This document shows positions 57,477 through 64,000 of a stretch of DNA of 64,000 nucleotides, in pieces. This DNA comes from Bradyrhizobium cajani. Its GTDB lineage: Bacteria > Pseudomonadota > Alphaproteobacteria > Rhizobiales > Xanthobacteraceae. Positions within the stretch are counted from its first letter, which is position 1, and each line of letters starts with the position of its first letter. The translations under genes and the position numbers were made by a program. The stretch lies in assembly GCF_009759665.1 (NCBI RefSeq), contig NZ_WQNE01000002.1:404716-468715 (forward strand), in the 5' to 3' direction. The notes beneath the pieces are model-generated. The model worked only from the letters and a program-made list of their open reading frames with translations. It made no database searches and was not told the DNA's origin.

Positions 57477-58376
57477 ATGGCCCGTACCGCTGCTTTGCCG
57501 GTCCTCAATGGAGAATCCGGCCTTTCACGCTACCTCGCCGAGATCCGCAAGTTCCCAATGCTGGAACCCCAGCAGGAATACATGCTCGCCAAGCGTTGGC
57601 GCGAGCATGACGATCGCGACGCGGCGCACCAACTCGTCACCAGCCATCTCCGCCTCGTGGCCAAGATCGCCATGGGCTATCGCGGCTACGGCCTGCCGAT
57701 CTCCGAGGTCGTCTCGGAAGGCAACGTCGGCCTGATGCAGGCGGTGAAGCGATTCGAACCCGAGAAGGGGTTCCGTCTCGCCACTTATGCGATGTGGTGG
57801 ATCAAGGCGTCGATTCAAGAGTACATCCTGCGTTCCTGGTCGCTCGTGAAGATGGGCACCACCGCGAACCAGAAGAAGCTGTTCTTCAACCTGCGCAAGG
57901 CGAAGAGCAAGATCAACGCGCTGGACGAAGGCGATCTCCGCCCCGATCAGGTCGCGACCATTGCCAAGCGCCTCGGCGTGACGGACCAGGACGTGATCGA
58001 CATGAACCGCCGCCTCGGCGGTGACGCGTCGCTCAACGCACCGATCCGCGACGACGGCGAAGCCGGCGAATGGCAGGACTGGCTGGTCGACAACACGCCC
58101 AACCAGGAAGCCATGATGGCGGAGCACGAGGAGTATGATCATCGCCGTGACGCCCTGAACGGCGCCATGGGCGTGCTCAACCCGCGCGAACGCCGCATCT
58201 TCGAGGCCCGCCGCCTCGCCGATGAGCCGATGACGCTGGAAGACCTTGCTGCCGAATTCGGCGTGTCGCGCGAGCGCGTCCGCCAGATCGAGGTCCGCGC
58301 CTTCGAGAAGGTGCAGTCCGCGGTGAAGGGCACGATCGCAAGGCAGGAACAGGCCGCGCTGGAAGCTGCGCACTAA
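57477..58376 (+). CDS. rpoH: RNA polymerase sigma-32 factor RpoH
   Basis: The 299-residue sigma factor has region 2 (LVTSHLRLVAKIAMGYRGYGLPISEVVSEGNVGLMQAVKRFEPEKGFRLATYAMWWIKASIQEYIL), the RpoH box QKKLFFNLRKAK, and region 4 (EDLAAEFGVSRERVRQIEVRAFEKVQ). It directs heat-shock genes such as groEL. GGAGG precedes the ATG. A rho-independent terminator follows at 58422. It is one of the rpoH copies that alphaproteobacteria often carry. No clear promoter was found in the 217 bases upstream; the gap contains GGGGTATATTGCCCC. Confidence 0.96.
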   Translation: MARTAALPVLNGESGLSRYLAEIRKFPMLEPQQEYMLAKRWREHDDRDAAHQLVTSHLRLVAKIAMGYRGYGLPISEVVSEGNVGLMQAVKRFEPEKGFRLATYAMWWIKASIQEYILRSWSLVKMGTTANQKKLFFNLRKAKSKINALDEGDLRPDQVATIAKRLGVTDQDVIDMNRRLGGDASLNAPIRDDGEAGEWQDWLVDNTPNQEAMMAEHEEYDHRRDALNGAMGVLNPRERRIFEARRLADEPMTLEDLAAEFGVSRERVRQIEVRAFEKVQSAVKGTIARQEQAALEAAH

Positions 58377-58421
58377 GCGCAGCTTTCCTGGCGCCACGAG
58401 ATTGGCGGATCGACAGAGACG

Positions 58422-58449
58422 AAAAGCCGGCGGTGACGCCGGCTTTTTT
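58422..58449 (+). terminator. Rho-independent terminator of rpoH
   Basis: A perfect 10-base stem (AAAGCCGGCG/CGCCGGCTTT) with a GTGA loop is followed by TTTTTT. It lies 46 bases after the rpoH stop. Confidence 0.95.
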
Positions 58450-58514
58450 GTTTTGGTGGTCGCGAAATGCAGCCCCACACTCGGTGTCATGCCCCGGCTT
58501 GATGTTTGGACCGG

Positions 58515-58726
58515 ACAGATCAGTGACAGGTGTTCGGAGACATAGCCGACACATCACAATGGGCTGGATTGGCCGATTCGGGAGGCCGTCCATGCCCCGG
58601 AACGAGGTGTCGGTGATGGATCAGCGATGCGAGTTCGTGCGGCTTGCCTTGCAGGAGGGAGCGAACCGGCGCGAGTTGTGCCGGCGGTTCGGCATCAGCC
58701 CAGATGTGGGCTACAAGTGGCTGGCA
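58515..58726. pseudogene. Truncated IS481-type transposase remnant
   Basis: The + strand frame from ATG 58592 reads MPRNEVSVMDQRCEF and then EGANRRELCRRFGISPDVGY, the N-terminus of an IS481-family transposase, and breaks off after YKWLA. Upstream AGTGACAGGTGTTCGGAGAC (58523-58542) resembles an IS481 left end. The remainder of the element is missing, and a palindromic repeat begins at the break (58736). Thus only about 45 codons and one end remain. Confidence 0.78.
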
Positions 58727-58735
58727 TCGGTGCTC

Positions 58736-58807
58736 GTTGAAACTACAGCCGCGCACTCAATCCTCATCCTGAGGGCCCGCCAACGGCGGGCGTCTCGAAG
58801 GATGGCC
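58736..58807. repeat. Palindromic repeat (GTTGAAACT... type B)
   Basis: The segment GTTGAAACTACAG...CTCATCCTGAGGGCCCGCC...GGCGGGCGTCTCGAAGGATGG matches 61621-61693 almost base for base. It abuts the end of the transposase remnant, so insertion or rearrangement happened at or near this repeat. Confidence 0.8.
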
Positions 58808-58825
58808 ACAGGCGAAATCGCTCCC

Positions 58826-58972
58826 ATATGCGATTGCCCTGCCCCGCTTGCGGGGAGAGGCCGGATCGCATCGCAGATGCGATCCGGGTGAGGGGGACTC
58901 TCCGCGAGTCCAACTCTCGCCACCCCCGCGGAGACTCCCCCTCCCCCCCGCAAGCGGGGCGAGGGAGCGCAC
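58826..58972. repeat. Large inverted repeat (CCCCGCTTGCGGGG type)
   Basis: The arms TGCCCCGCTTGCGGGGAG and CCCCCGCAAGCGGGGCG, with inner GGATCGCATC/GATGCGATCC and GGGGACTCTCCGCG/CGCGGAGACTCCCC, form a long hairpin just before the peptidoglycan amidase stop. Related pieces occur at 12942. No gene is within. Confidence 0.75.
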
Positions 58973-58975
58973 CTT

Positions 58976-59599
58976 CTACTCTCCCCAAACCCGCGCCAGC
59001 GTCGCGAGCCAGCAGCCTTCGCAATAGCGCGCGTCCTTGTAGTCGATCCAGTTGTGCGCATAGCCATGGTCGAGCGGAATGTCGTAGCGCGCGCGCAGCA
59101 CCTTGACGAGGATCTTCCACGCGGCAACCTGCGCCTCGGTCGGGCCCGCCGCGACATCGGGATAATTGCCGGCGAACTCGACGCCGATCGAATTGTCGCG
59201 CACCACCTGGCGATAGGTCGGCCTGTTGTCGATGTATTTGTTGTCGTTGCGGTTGGCGCCGTCGCCATGGGTCGGCACCAGGTTTTCCGCCACCGCCCAA
59301 TAGACCGTGCCGTCGGTCTCGACCCAGACCGTCACCCCGCGACGGGTCGGGTTCTTCGCCTGCGCCTGCGCGCCGCCGCGGGCCGAGCCTGCCGGCCCCT
59401 CGGTCTGGTGCACGATGACGTTGCGCCAGGGTCTTGCGCTCCGGACATCGCCCCACGGCGCGAGCCAGACCATCTTCAGGCCGGGAATGTCGGGCGTGCC
59501 GGAGGCGCGCGCGATCCTGGCGAGCTCGGCATCCGTTGCGGCGGCGGGGACGATCAAGGCGAGCGCGGCCAGGGCGGCAGCGAAGAGGCGAGACATCAT
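58976..59599 (-). CDS. Exported N-acetylmuramoyl-L-alanine amidase (Amidase_2/AmpD-like)
   Basis: The 207-residue protein has a signal peptide (MMSRLFAAALAALALIVPAAA) and the Amidase_2 fold: His in NVIVHQTEG, Glu in NSIGVEFAGNYP, then HGYAHNWIDYKDARYCEG supplies the second zinc His and Cys or Lys region. It cleaves the amide bond between muramic acid and the peptide in the periplasm. It is not next to other cell-wall genes. The spacing upstream contains a dispersed palindrome at 59628. Confidence 0.87.
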   Translation of the reverse strand: MMSRLFAAALAALALIVPAAATDAELARIARASGTPDIPGLKMVWLAPWGDVRSARPWRNVIVHQTEGPAGSARGGAQAQAKNPTRRGVTVWVETDGTVYWAVAENLVPTHGDGANRNDNKYIDNRPTYRQVVRDNSIGVEFAGNYPDVAAGPTEAQVAAWKILVKVLRARYDIPLDHGYAHNWIDYKDARYCEGCWLATLARVWGE

Positions 59600-59627
59600 C
59601 AGGCAGATCCAATCGCGGACCCGAGCC

Positions 59628-59732
59628 TAGAGCATTATCGGTTCTGATTGAATCAGAACCGAAGCTCTCGTTTCTTGTTTTGACGCGTTTTCTTCACGCG
59701 AAGCGGTATCCACTTCGCTCGAAAGCGTTCTA
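59628..59732. repeat. Dispersed element with GGTTCTGATT palindrome
   Basis: The 105 bases run from TAGAGCATTATC to GAAAGCGTTCTA and begin with the palindrome GGTTCTGATT-G-AATCAGAACC (59640-59660). Similar elements are common between genes in Bradyrhizobium and Rhodopseudomonas (from memory). It lies between amidase and diguanylate cyclase genes. Confidence 0.75.
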
Positions 59733-59739
59733 GACGGCC

Positions 59740-60951
59740 TCAGGCGAATTTCCGCCTCGCCTCGGCCAGCCCGGACGCGCCAGGCGCGAGCGGCGGCGCC
59801 GCGTCGTAGACGGCATAGTCGTTCTTGCCGTTCTTCTTGGCGGCATAGAGGGCGTGGTCGGCGTTGGCGATCAGGCGATCCGGGTGCAGGCCGACGTCGC
59901 GATCCCATTCCGCGACGCCGATCGAGATCGCGATCGGGATGTCCTTGGCCGTGCAGGCCGCGGCATCCTGGCGGCAGACATCGAGCACGCGGCGCGCGAT
60001 CGCGGCGGCCTCGCGCAGCGACGACAACGGCAGCACGATGCAGAACTCGTCGCCGCCGGTGCGGGCGAGCATGTCGCCCGGCCTTAAGCGTGTCTGCGCC
60101 ATCAGCGTGAAGTGCCGCAGGCAGGCATCGCCGGCGGCGTGCCCATGGGTGTCGTTGATGGTCTTGAAGCCGTCGATATCGATCAGCAGCAGCGAGAATG
60201 GCGCATCGCTGCGCTCCGAACGGGCGCATTCCTCGGCCAGGCGCTGCAACAGATGCCGCCGGTTGGCGACGCCGGTGAGATCGTCGAGCAGCGCGAGGTC
60301 GGCGACCTCGTTGCGCAAGCGGTCCATCGCCATCAGCAGGAAGCCGAAATTGAGCGTCATCGACAGAAACAGGAGGCCCAGCACCATGACGGCATGGGCC
60401 TGACCGCCGGCGCGCGCCGAGAAATCGTAGCCGAGCAGATTGCCGAGCGTGCGAACCACAAGGATCGCGATGATGGCGAGAATGACGATGCCGGACAGCC
60501 GCGCACCCGGGCTGACGCGGCCTTCCGGCGGCGACAGGAGCAGGCGCAGTGCCAGCACCAGCGGCAGGGCTTGACCGAACGTGTAGCAGAGCATGCGCAG
60601 CTGCATGTGCTCGAAGCCGACCATGAAGAACACGACGCCGGCGAGGCTCAGGCCGCCGGTTGCGGTCATGAGGCGCCACGAGACCGGCCGGTCATAGAAG
60701 CGCTGGATGCCCATGGCGGCGAGGCAGCTCGCCGCGATGACACCGGCAGCGCCAAGCAGGAGCGGCAGGGGAGAGGCGACGAGCAGGCGGATCAGCGCCG
60801 TCATCGCCCCGGTAGCACCGACGAACGACGACGCCATCCAGAACCGCGCGGCCGCGAATTTCGGATAGGAGCGCGTCACGTAACCCCAGATCACGCCCAG
60901 CGCCAGGAAGTTGACGACGAAGATCGTCCAGAGTGTCGGCACGTTCAGCAT
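59740..60951 (-). CDS. Membrane-bound diguanylate cyclase (GGDEF)
   Basis: The 403-residue protein has about seven hydrophobic helices (residues 8-235, starting LWTIFVVNFLALGVIWGYV) and a GGDEF domain (about 240-400): LLDDLTGVANRRHLLQRL, LLLIDIDGFKTINDTHGHAAGD and RTGGDEFCIVL, with the inhibitory RPGD I-site 5 residues before GGDEF. It should make cyclic di-GMP. The family N-terminus at ATG 60951 was preferred over an upstream ATG at 61014. No EAL domain is present. It stands alone. Confidence 0.93.
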   Translation of the reverse strand: MLNVPTLWTIFVVNFLALGVIWGYVTRSYPKFAAARFWMASSFVGATGAMTALIRLLVASPLPLLLGAAGVIAASCLAAMGIQRFYDRPVSWRLMTATGGLSLAGVVFFMVGFEHMQLRMLCYTFGQALPLVLALRLLLSPPEGRVSPGARLSGIVILAIIAILVVRTLGNLLGYDFSARAGGQAHAVMVLGLLFLSMTLNFGFLLMAMDRLRNEVADLALLDDLTGVANRRHLLQRLAEECARSERSDAPFSLLLIDIDGFKTINDTHGHAAGDACLRHFTLMAQTRLRPGDMLARTGGDEFCIVLPLSSLREAAAIARRVLDVCRQDAAACTAKDIPIAISIGVAEWDRDVGLHPDRLIANADHALYAAKKNGKNDYAVYDAAPPLAPGASGLAEARRKFA

Positions 60952-61356
60952 GGCGCATGCGGCACGCGCAGCGTGGCGCCCCCCGTCCCTGGCAGCCGTC
61001 TGTCCATGGCCCATCCCCGTTTTCTTGCGGAGGACAATGCGCGGGTTGCGCTTAACGGAGTCTCACTGCGTTCCGCGAAAGCGCGCCTTTGGTTTTGGAT
61101 TCATGAACGGCGCGCGACCGTTGTCGGATCGTTAGGCATGTCGGCGACGATGGTGGCCGACGCGGCGGAAGCGGATTCGCGGGCAAAAATCACCCGAGAA
61201 TGCATCTGAGCTGTGGATAACGCGATGACGGAGATATGACAGCGCGGGGCAGGCGCCTCCGAATCTGCTGAGTTTGTCATCGAGGATGTTGCGAGGCTGG
61301 CCCTCCGCCGAGCATCCCTCGTGTCGCGTTCCACCATTAACCCTTGAGAGGATACT
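60952..61356. other. Gene-free region of 405 bases before the 22-codon gene
   Basis: The gap between the diguanylate cyclase and the small lysine-rich gene shows no gene with a ribosome site and no recognisable RNA. It must contain a promoter for the small gene, for which no consensus was identified. Confidence 0.5.
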
Positions 61357-61425
61357 ATGGCTAAGAAAGCGAAGAAGGCGACGAAGAAGAAGGCGAAAAA
61401 GGCCAAGAAGGCGAAGAAGAAGTAA
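61357..61425 (+). CDS. 22-residue lysine/alanine-rich peptide
   Basis: An ATG with GAGAGGA 6 bases upstream opens a 22-codon frame encoding only Met, Ala, Lys and one Thr, made of AKKAKK-type repeats, with 15 Lys. It is the same composition as histone-H1-like tails of bacterial AlgP/Hc1-type proteins, but far shorter. Two hairpins follow. The strong ribosome site and terminator make real expression likely; the role could be DNA or RNA binding. It is too short for most gene finders. Confidence 0.7.
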   Translation: MAKKAKKATKKKAKKAKKAKKK

Positions 61426-61440
61426 CGCGGCTTGTTCTTT

Positions 61441-61469
61441 GCCCGGGTGGAGCCTCGCTCCGCCCGGGC
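61441..61469 (+). terminator. GC-rich hairpin after the small gene
   Basis: GCCCGGGTGGAGC and GCTCCGCCCGGGC pair over 13 bases with one G-U pair and a 3-base loop. It lies 16 bases after the stop, without a T-run; it could slow or stabilise the transcript. Confidence 0.65.
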
Positions 61470-61496
61470 GTCGGGTAGGAATGAGAGTTTGTAGGT

Positions 61497-61519
61497 AGCG
61501 GGCGCAGGCCCGCTTTTTT
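61497..61519 (+). terminator. Rho-independent terminator
   Basis: The stem AGCGGGC/GCCCGCT with a GCAG loop is followed by TTTTT. It probably ends the transcript of the small lysine-rich gene. Confidence 0.9.
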
Positions 61520-61557
61520 ATTGGCTTGCTCCGCTCTCTCGCGCGCCTGAACGCACG

Positions 61558-61693
61558 CCTCGTCCTTCGAGACGCCCGCTCCGCGGTCTCCTCAGGATGA
61601 GGCTAAGCAGCACTGTGCCCGTTGAAACTGCTGCTACGCATTCCGTCCTCATCCTGAGGAGCCCGCCTAAGGCGGGCGTCTCGAAGGACGGCC
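61558..61693. repeat. Pair of inverted type B palindromic repeats
   Basis: The arm 61558-61605 (CTCGTCCTTCGAGACGCCC... CTCAGGATGAGG) is the reverse of 61638-61692 (CTCATCCTGAGG... GGGCGTCTCGAAGGACG). The second arm with GTTGAAACTG in front matches 58736-58807. Two copies face each other in the gap between the small gene and the LysE gene. Confidence 0.8.
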
Positions 61694-61752
61694 GCAGCAA
61701 CCGGTCTCAGATGCGAATCCCCTGCCGCAAGTGACGCGAGCTAGAGGAAAGC

Positions 61753-62364
61753 CTATCTCTCCGCGAACGCCAGCTTGGCGCCTAGCGCGGCGAAGCCGGC
61801 GGCAAAGCTGCGGCGCAACCAGGCCATGATGCGGGGACGGGAGATGACGCGCTCGCGCACCGAGGCCGCGCAGAGGCCGTAGAGGACGAACACCACGAAC
61901 GTCATCGCCATGAAGGCACCGCTCAATTCCAGCATCCGCGCCAGCACATGGGCCTCGTCCACCGCGACGAACTGCGGCAGGAAGGCGAGGAAGAAGATCG
62001 ACAGTTTGGGATTGAGGATATTGATCAGGAAGCCGGTCACGATGACGCGGCGGGCCGATCGTTCCTTGATCTCGCCGTCGACCGCCAGCGCCCCGGTCTC
62101 ACGCAGCGCCTGCCAGGACATGTAGAGCAGATAGGCGACGCCGCACCATTTCAGCGCGGCGAAGGCGAGCGCGCTGGTGTGCAGCACCGCGGCAAGGCCG
62201 AGCATCGCCGCGATCATGTGCGGCACGATTCCGAGCGTGCAGCCGAAGGCGGCAGCGATGCTGGCGCGGGAGCCGCGCGTGAGCGCTGCAGCCAGCGTAT
62301 AGAGCACGCCGGTGCCGGGCGAGGCGACGACGATGAGCGAGGTGAGCAGGAAGGACAAGGTCAT
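61753..62364 (-). CDS. LysE/RhtB family amino-acid exporter
   Basis: The 203-residue membrane protein has six predicted helices and family motifs: MTLSFLLTSLIVVASPGTGVLYTLAAALTRG (GxxxxP-like loop), GIVPHMIAAMLGLAAVLH, LKWCGVAYLLYMSWQALRE and FLINILNPKLSIFFLAFLPQFV. It exports amino acids or homoserine-lactone-like solutes. A regulator is not adjacent. The single-domain response regulator lies 57 bases upstream on the same strand, with no evident link. Confidence 0.93.
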   Translation of the reverse strand: MTLSFLLTSLIVVASPGTGVLYTLAAALTRGSRASIAAAFGCTLGIVPHMIAAMLGLAAVLHTSALAFAALKWCGVAYLLYMSWQALRETGALAVDGEIKERSARRVIVTGFLINILNPKLSIFFLAFLPQFVAVDEAHVLARMLELSGAFMAMTFVVFVLYGLCAASVRERVISRPRIMAWLRRSFAAGFAALGAKLAFAER

Positions 62365-62420
62365 GGGCAGACCTTATCACCGCACCTCGCTGTGCAAAAG
62401 CGGCTGCCGGGACACCCCCG

Positions 62421-62795
62421 TCAGGACAGCTGTGCGAGCTCGGCCTCGCGCAGCACGTCGAGCGGCGCCCAGGGCTTTGCCCAGAATTTTGCGCCGTCGG
62501 GCAAGGGCTGCTTCAAGGGTCGGCCGGAGGTGACGACGACGTCGAGCTTGGGATTGCGATCCTTGGCGACATGCGCGAGCTCGACCCCGTTCATGTCGCC
62601 GGCCAGCTGGACGTCGGTCAGCATCAGGCAGATGGCACTGGCGTTGTTGTCGAGGACGCGTTCGGCCGCCTCGGCGCTCTCGCACTGGATGACCCGGTAG
62701 CCGCTCTCTTCCAGCAGAAGACTCAGCATCTCCCGCTGGAGGGCGTCGTCTTCAACGATCAGCGCAGTCGCGCGAAATGGCTCTGCCTGGCCCAT
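62421..62795 (-). CDS. Single-domain response regulator (receiver only)
   Basis: The 124-residue protein is a lone receiver: ALIVEDDALQREM (acidic pocket), the phospho-Asp in ICLMLTDVQLAGDM, and Lys in FWAKPWAPLDVL. No output domain is present, so it probably acts by protein contact or as a phosphate sink. No kinase is adjacent. It lies between the LysE gene and the transglycosylase gene on the same strand, with 122 bases upstream that contain AT-rich sequence. Confidence 0.92.
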   Translation of the reverse strand: MGQAEPFRATALIVEDDALQREMLSLLLEESGYRVIQCESAEAAERVLDNNASAICLMLTDVQLAGDMNGVELAHVAKDRNPKLDVVVTSGRPLKQPLPDGAKFWAKPWAPLDVLREAELAQLS

Positions 62796-62917
62796 CAGCG
62801 GCTCCCAATGCTTGCTTGCGTAACGTATGTTAAGAGCCGAACGCGGCTACCGGTTCGGCTTCATTTCAAAAAAATGTAAATCATGGTTCCCGCTTCGGGG
62901 GTTTGACGCGCCGCCCC

Positions 62918-63724
62918 TCACTGCCCCATCAAGCGATCGGCGAAATACCCGATGGTCTTGCGATAGACCACCGCCCTGTTCCACTCGCGCATGGCCTCGA
63001 AATTGGCGGTGCCTTCGCCATAGGGCTGGCCCATCTTGAAGCCGCTGGTGTGCAAGAGGTTCGCGGTCGAGGCCAGCACGTCGGGGATGCTGTGGCGGAG
63101 GTCGACATGGCCGTCGCCGTCGAAGTCAACGCCGTATTTGATGTAGGACGACGGCAGGAACTGGGTCTGGCCGATCTCGCCGGCATAGGCGCCGATGAGG
63201 TCGCGCAGCGGCAGGTCTCCGCGCTGCACGATCTTGAGGGCGGCGAGCAGCTCGCCCTGGAACAGATCGGTGCGGCGGCAATCATGCGCGAGGGTTGCCA
63301 GCGTGCGGATCACCGGCAGCTTGCCGATGTCGCCCTTGCCGAAATCGCTCTCCAGCCCCCAGATCGCGACCAGGATGTAGCGGGGCACGCCGAACTGCTG
63401 CTCGATGCGCGAGAGCAGCGCGGCATGGCGCTGGAGCAGCGCACGGCCGCCATTGATGCGGCCGGGTCCGACGCGGGTCGAGACATACTGCTCGAAGCTC
63501 TTGTTGAAGGTGTAGCGCTGGCGCCGGTCGAAGGCGAGCACGGCGCCGTCCTGGCTGATGCCGCTGAGGGCCGCGCTGGTCACGCCTGCCGAGACGCCGG
63601 CTCCTTGCGCCTCCGCGGCCATGCCGGCGATGAAGCTGTTGAAGTCGCCACCGCAGCGCGCGGCGTGTGCCGAGCCGCTGGCCAGACAGACAATGAAGGC
63701 GGTGGCCAAAGCGTGTCTCAACAT
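62918..63724 (-). CDS. Lytic murein transglycosylase B (MltB)-like
   Basis: The 268-residue protein has a signal peptide (MLRHALATAFIVCLASGSAHA) and the MltB fold with the catalytic Glu in AIWGLESDFGKGDIG. The segments FLPSSYIKYGVDFDGDGHVDLRHSIPDVLASTANLL and GFKMGQPYGEG are typical of this family. It cleaves glycan strands to 1,6-anhydro products in the periplasm. ATG 63724 was chosen since the signal peptide begins there. The catalytic Glu is present, so it should be active. Confidence 0.9.
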   Translation of the reverse strand: MLRHALATAFIVCLASGSAHAARCGGDFNSFIAGMAAEAQGAGVSAGVTSAALSGISQDGAVLAFDRRQRYTFNKSFEQYVSTRVGPGRINGGRALLQRHAALLSRIEQQFGVPRYILVAIWGLESDFGKGDIGKLPVIRTLATLAHDCRRTDLFQGELLAALKIVQRGDLPLRDLIGAYAGEIGQTQFLPSSYIKYGVDFDGDGHVDLRHSIPDVLASTANLLHTSGFKMGQPYGEGTANFEAMREWNRAVVYRKTIGYFADRLMGQ

Positions 63725-63814
63725 GCGGGAAAATCCTCTGAAGAATGAGCGCGAAAAAAGCGGCGGCCGATCATGCCCGGGAACCGGATTCGCGTCAAAG
63801 CGGCAACCCCCACT

Positions 63815-63897
63815 CGTCATTCCGCGGCGCCCGAAGGGCGAGCTATGATGCGCAATTGCGCATCATAGTTCGCGCTAACGCACGCCCCGGAATGACG
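63815..63897. repeat. Extragenic palindromic element (CGTCATTCCG type)
   Basis: An 83-base inverted repeat starts CGTCATTCCGCGGCG and ends CGCCCCGGAATGACG, with an inner TATGATGCGCAATTGCGCATCATA palindrome in two parts. It is the fourth copy of the family in the window. After it to the end of the window nothing is recognised. Confidence 0.8.
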
Positions 63898-64000
63898 GAG
63901 GAAAGAGTTGGCGCTATAATATCGATGCTTGCGTAACGCTGTCAGTCGGTGCGGTGAGCCAGCAAAAGGCAACCAGCAATGCTCAACGACAGCCCCACAT

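Noticed and set aside
63979..64000. ATG at the right edge that could start a new gene
   Set aside because: Only seven codons are in the window and there is no clear ribosome site.

Overview
The window is a 64 kb piece of a GC-rich alphaproteobacterial chromosome, most probably Bradyrhizobium or a close relative such as Rhodopseudomonas. The reasons are the high GC content, paired acyl-CoA dehydrogenases of pimeloyl-CoA type, a GroEL gene without an adjacent groES, an RpoH of the alphaproteobacterial kind, many dispersed extragenic palindromes, and a stretch at 42.96-43.6 kb that looks like a dispersed non-coding element of this group. The assignment rests on recognised protein features, not on a search. 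Coding density is high, with short operons on both strands. I saw no prophage, integron, CRISPR array or complete insertion sequence.

Layout. 0-3 kb: end of an enoyl-CoA hydratase and two acyl-CoA dehydrogenases (beta-oxidation-like operon). 3-12.7 kb: an orphan CoxL-like molybdenum hydroxylase subunit, a DapA-family aldolase, a Tat-exported VOC protein, an HtrA-like protein with lost catalytic residues overlapping a small LuxR-type regulator, a cytosine-deaminase-like amidohydrolase, a two-component system and a glycine/histidine-rich secreted protein. 13-19 kb: Tex, an amidase, a double-hotdog thioesterase and a small membrane protein with an internal duplication. 19.2-22.4 kb: a three-gene operon of tyrosinase, HEAT-repeat protein and a HEAT-SCO1/SenC fusion, the most unusual unit here. 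22.6-30.4 kb: a pyruvate-oxidase-like ThDP enzyme, KDPGal aldolase and KDGal kinase, a luciferase-like monooxygenase with flavin reductase, a cytokinin-dehydrogenase-like flavoenzyme and a LysR regulator. 30.5-38 kb: an AcoR-type sigma-54 activator, a single-chain biotin-dependent acyl-CoA carboxylase and a chemoreceptor. 38-48 kb: two unknown genes, a TetR/tautomerase divergon with a double operator, an N-acyl-D-amino-acid deacylase with a CobW-type metallochaperone, a UPF0158 protein, a DUF900 lipoprotein and a NERD-helicase protein. 47.6-50.9 kb: YbaK, CBS and GroEL genes and a small unknown gene. 51-58.4 kb: a bifunctional penicillin-binding protein with a periplasmic partner, tRNA-Glu, a head-to-head pair (small membrane protein/RluD) and rpoH with its terminator. 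58.4-64 kb: an IS481-type remnant, repeats, a peptidoglycan amidase, a diguanylate cyclase, a 22-codon lysine/alanine gene, a LysE exporter, a single-domain response regulator and an MltB-like transglycosylase.

How the genes work together. The recurring themes are CoA-ester and carboxylate catabolism, cell-wall remodelling, stress response (rpoH, groEL, tex) and metal-centred enzymes placed beside likely metal-delivery proteins (tyrosinase with SCO; amidohydrolase with CobW). Start codons were chosen from Shine-Dalgarno spacing and family alignment. All functional names are homology judgements made by eye.
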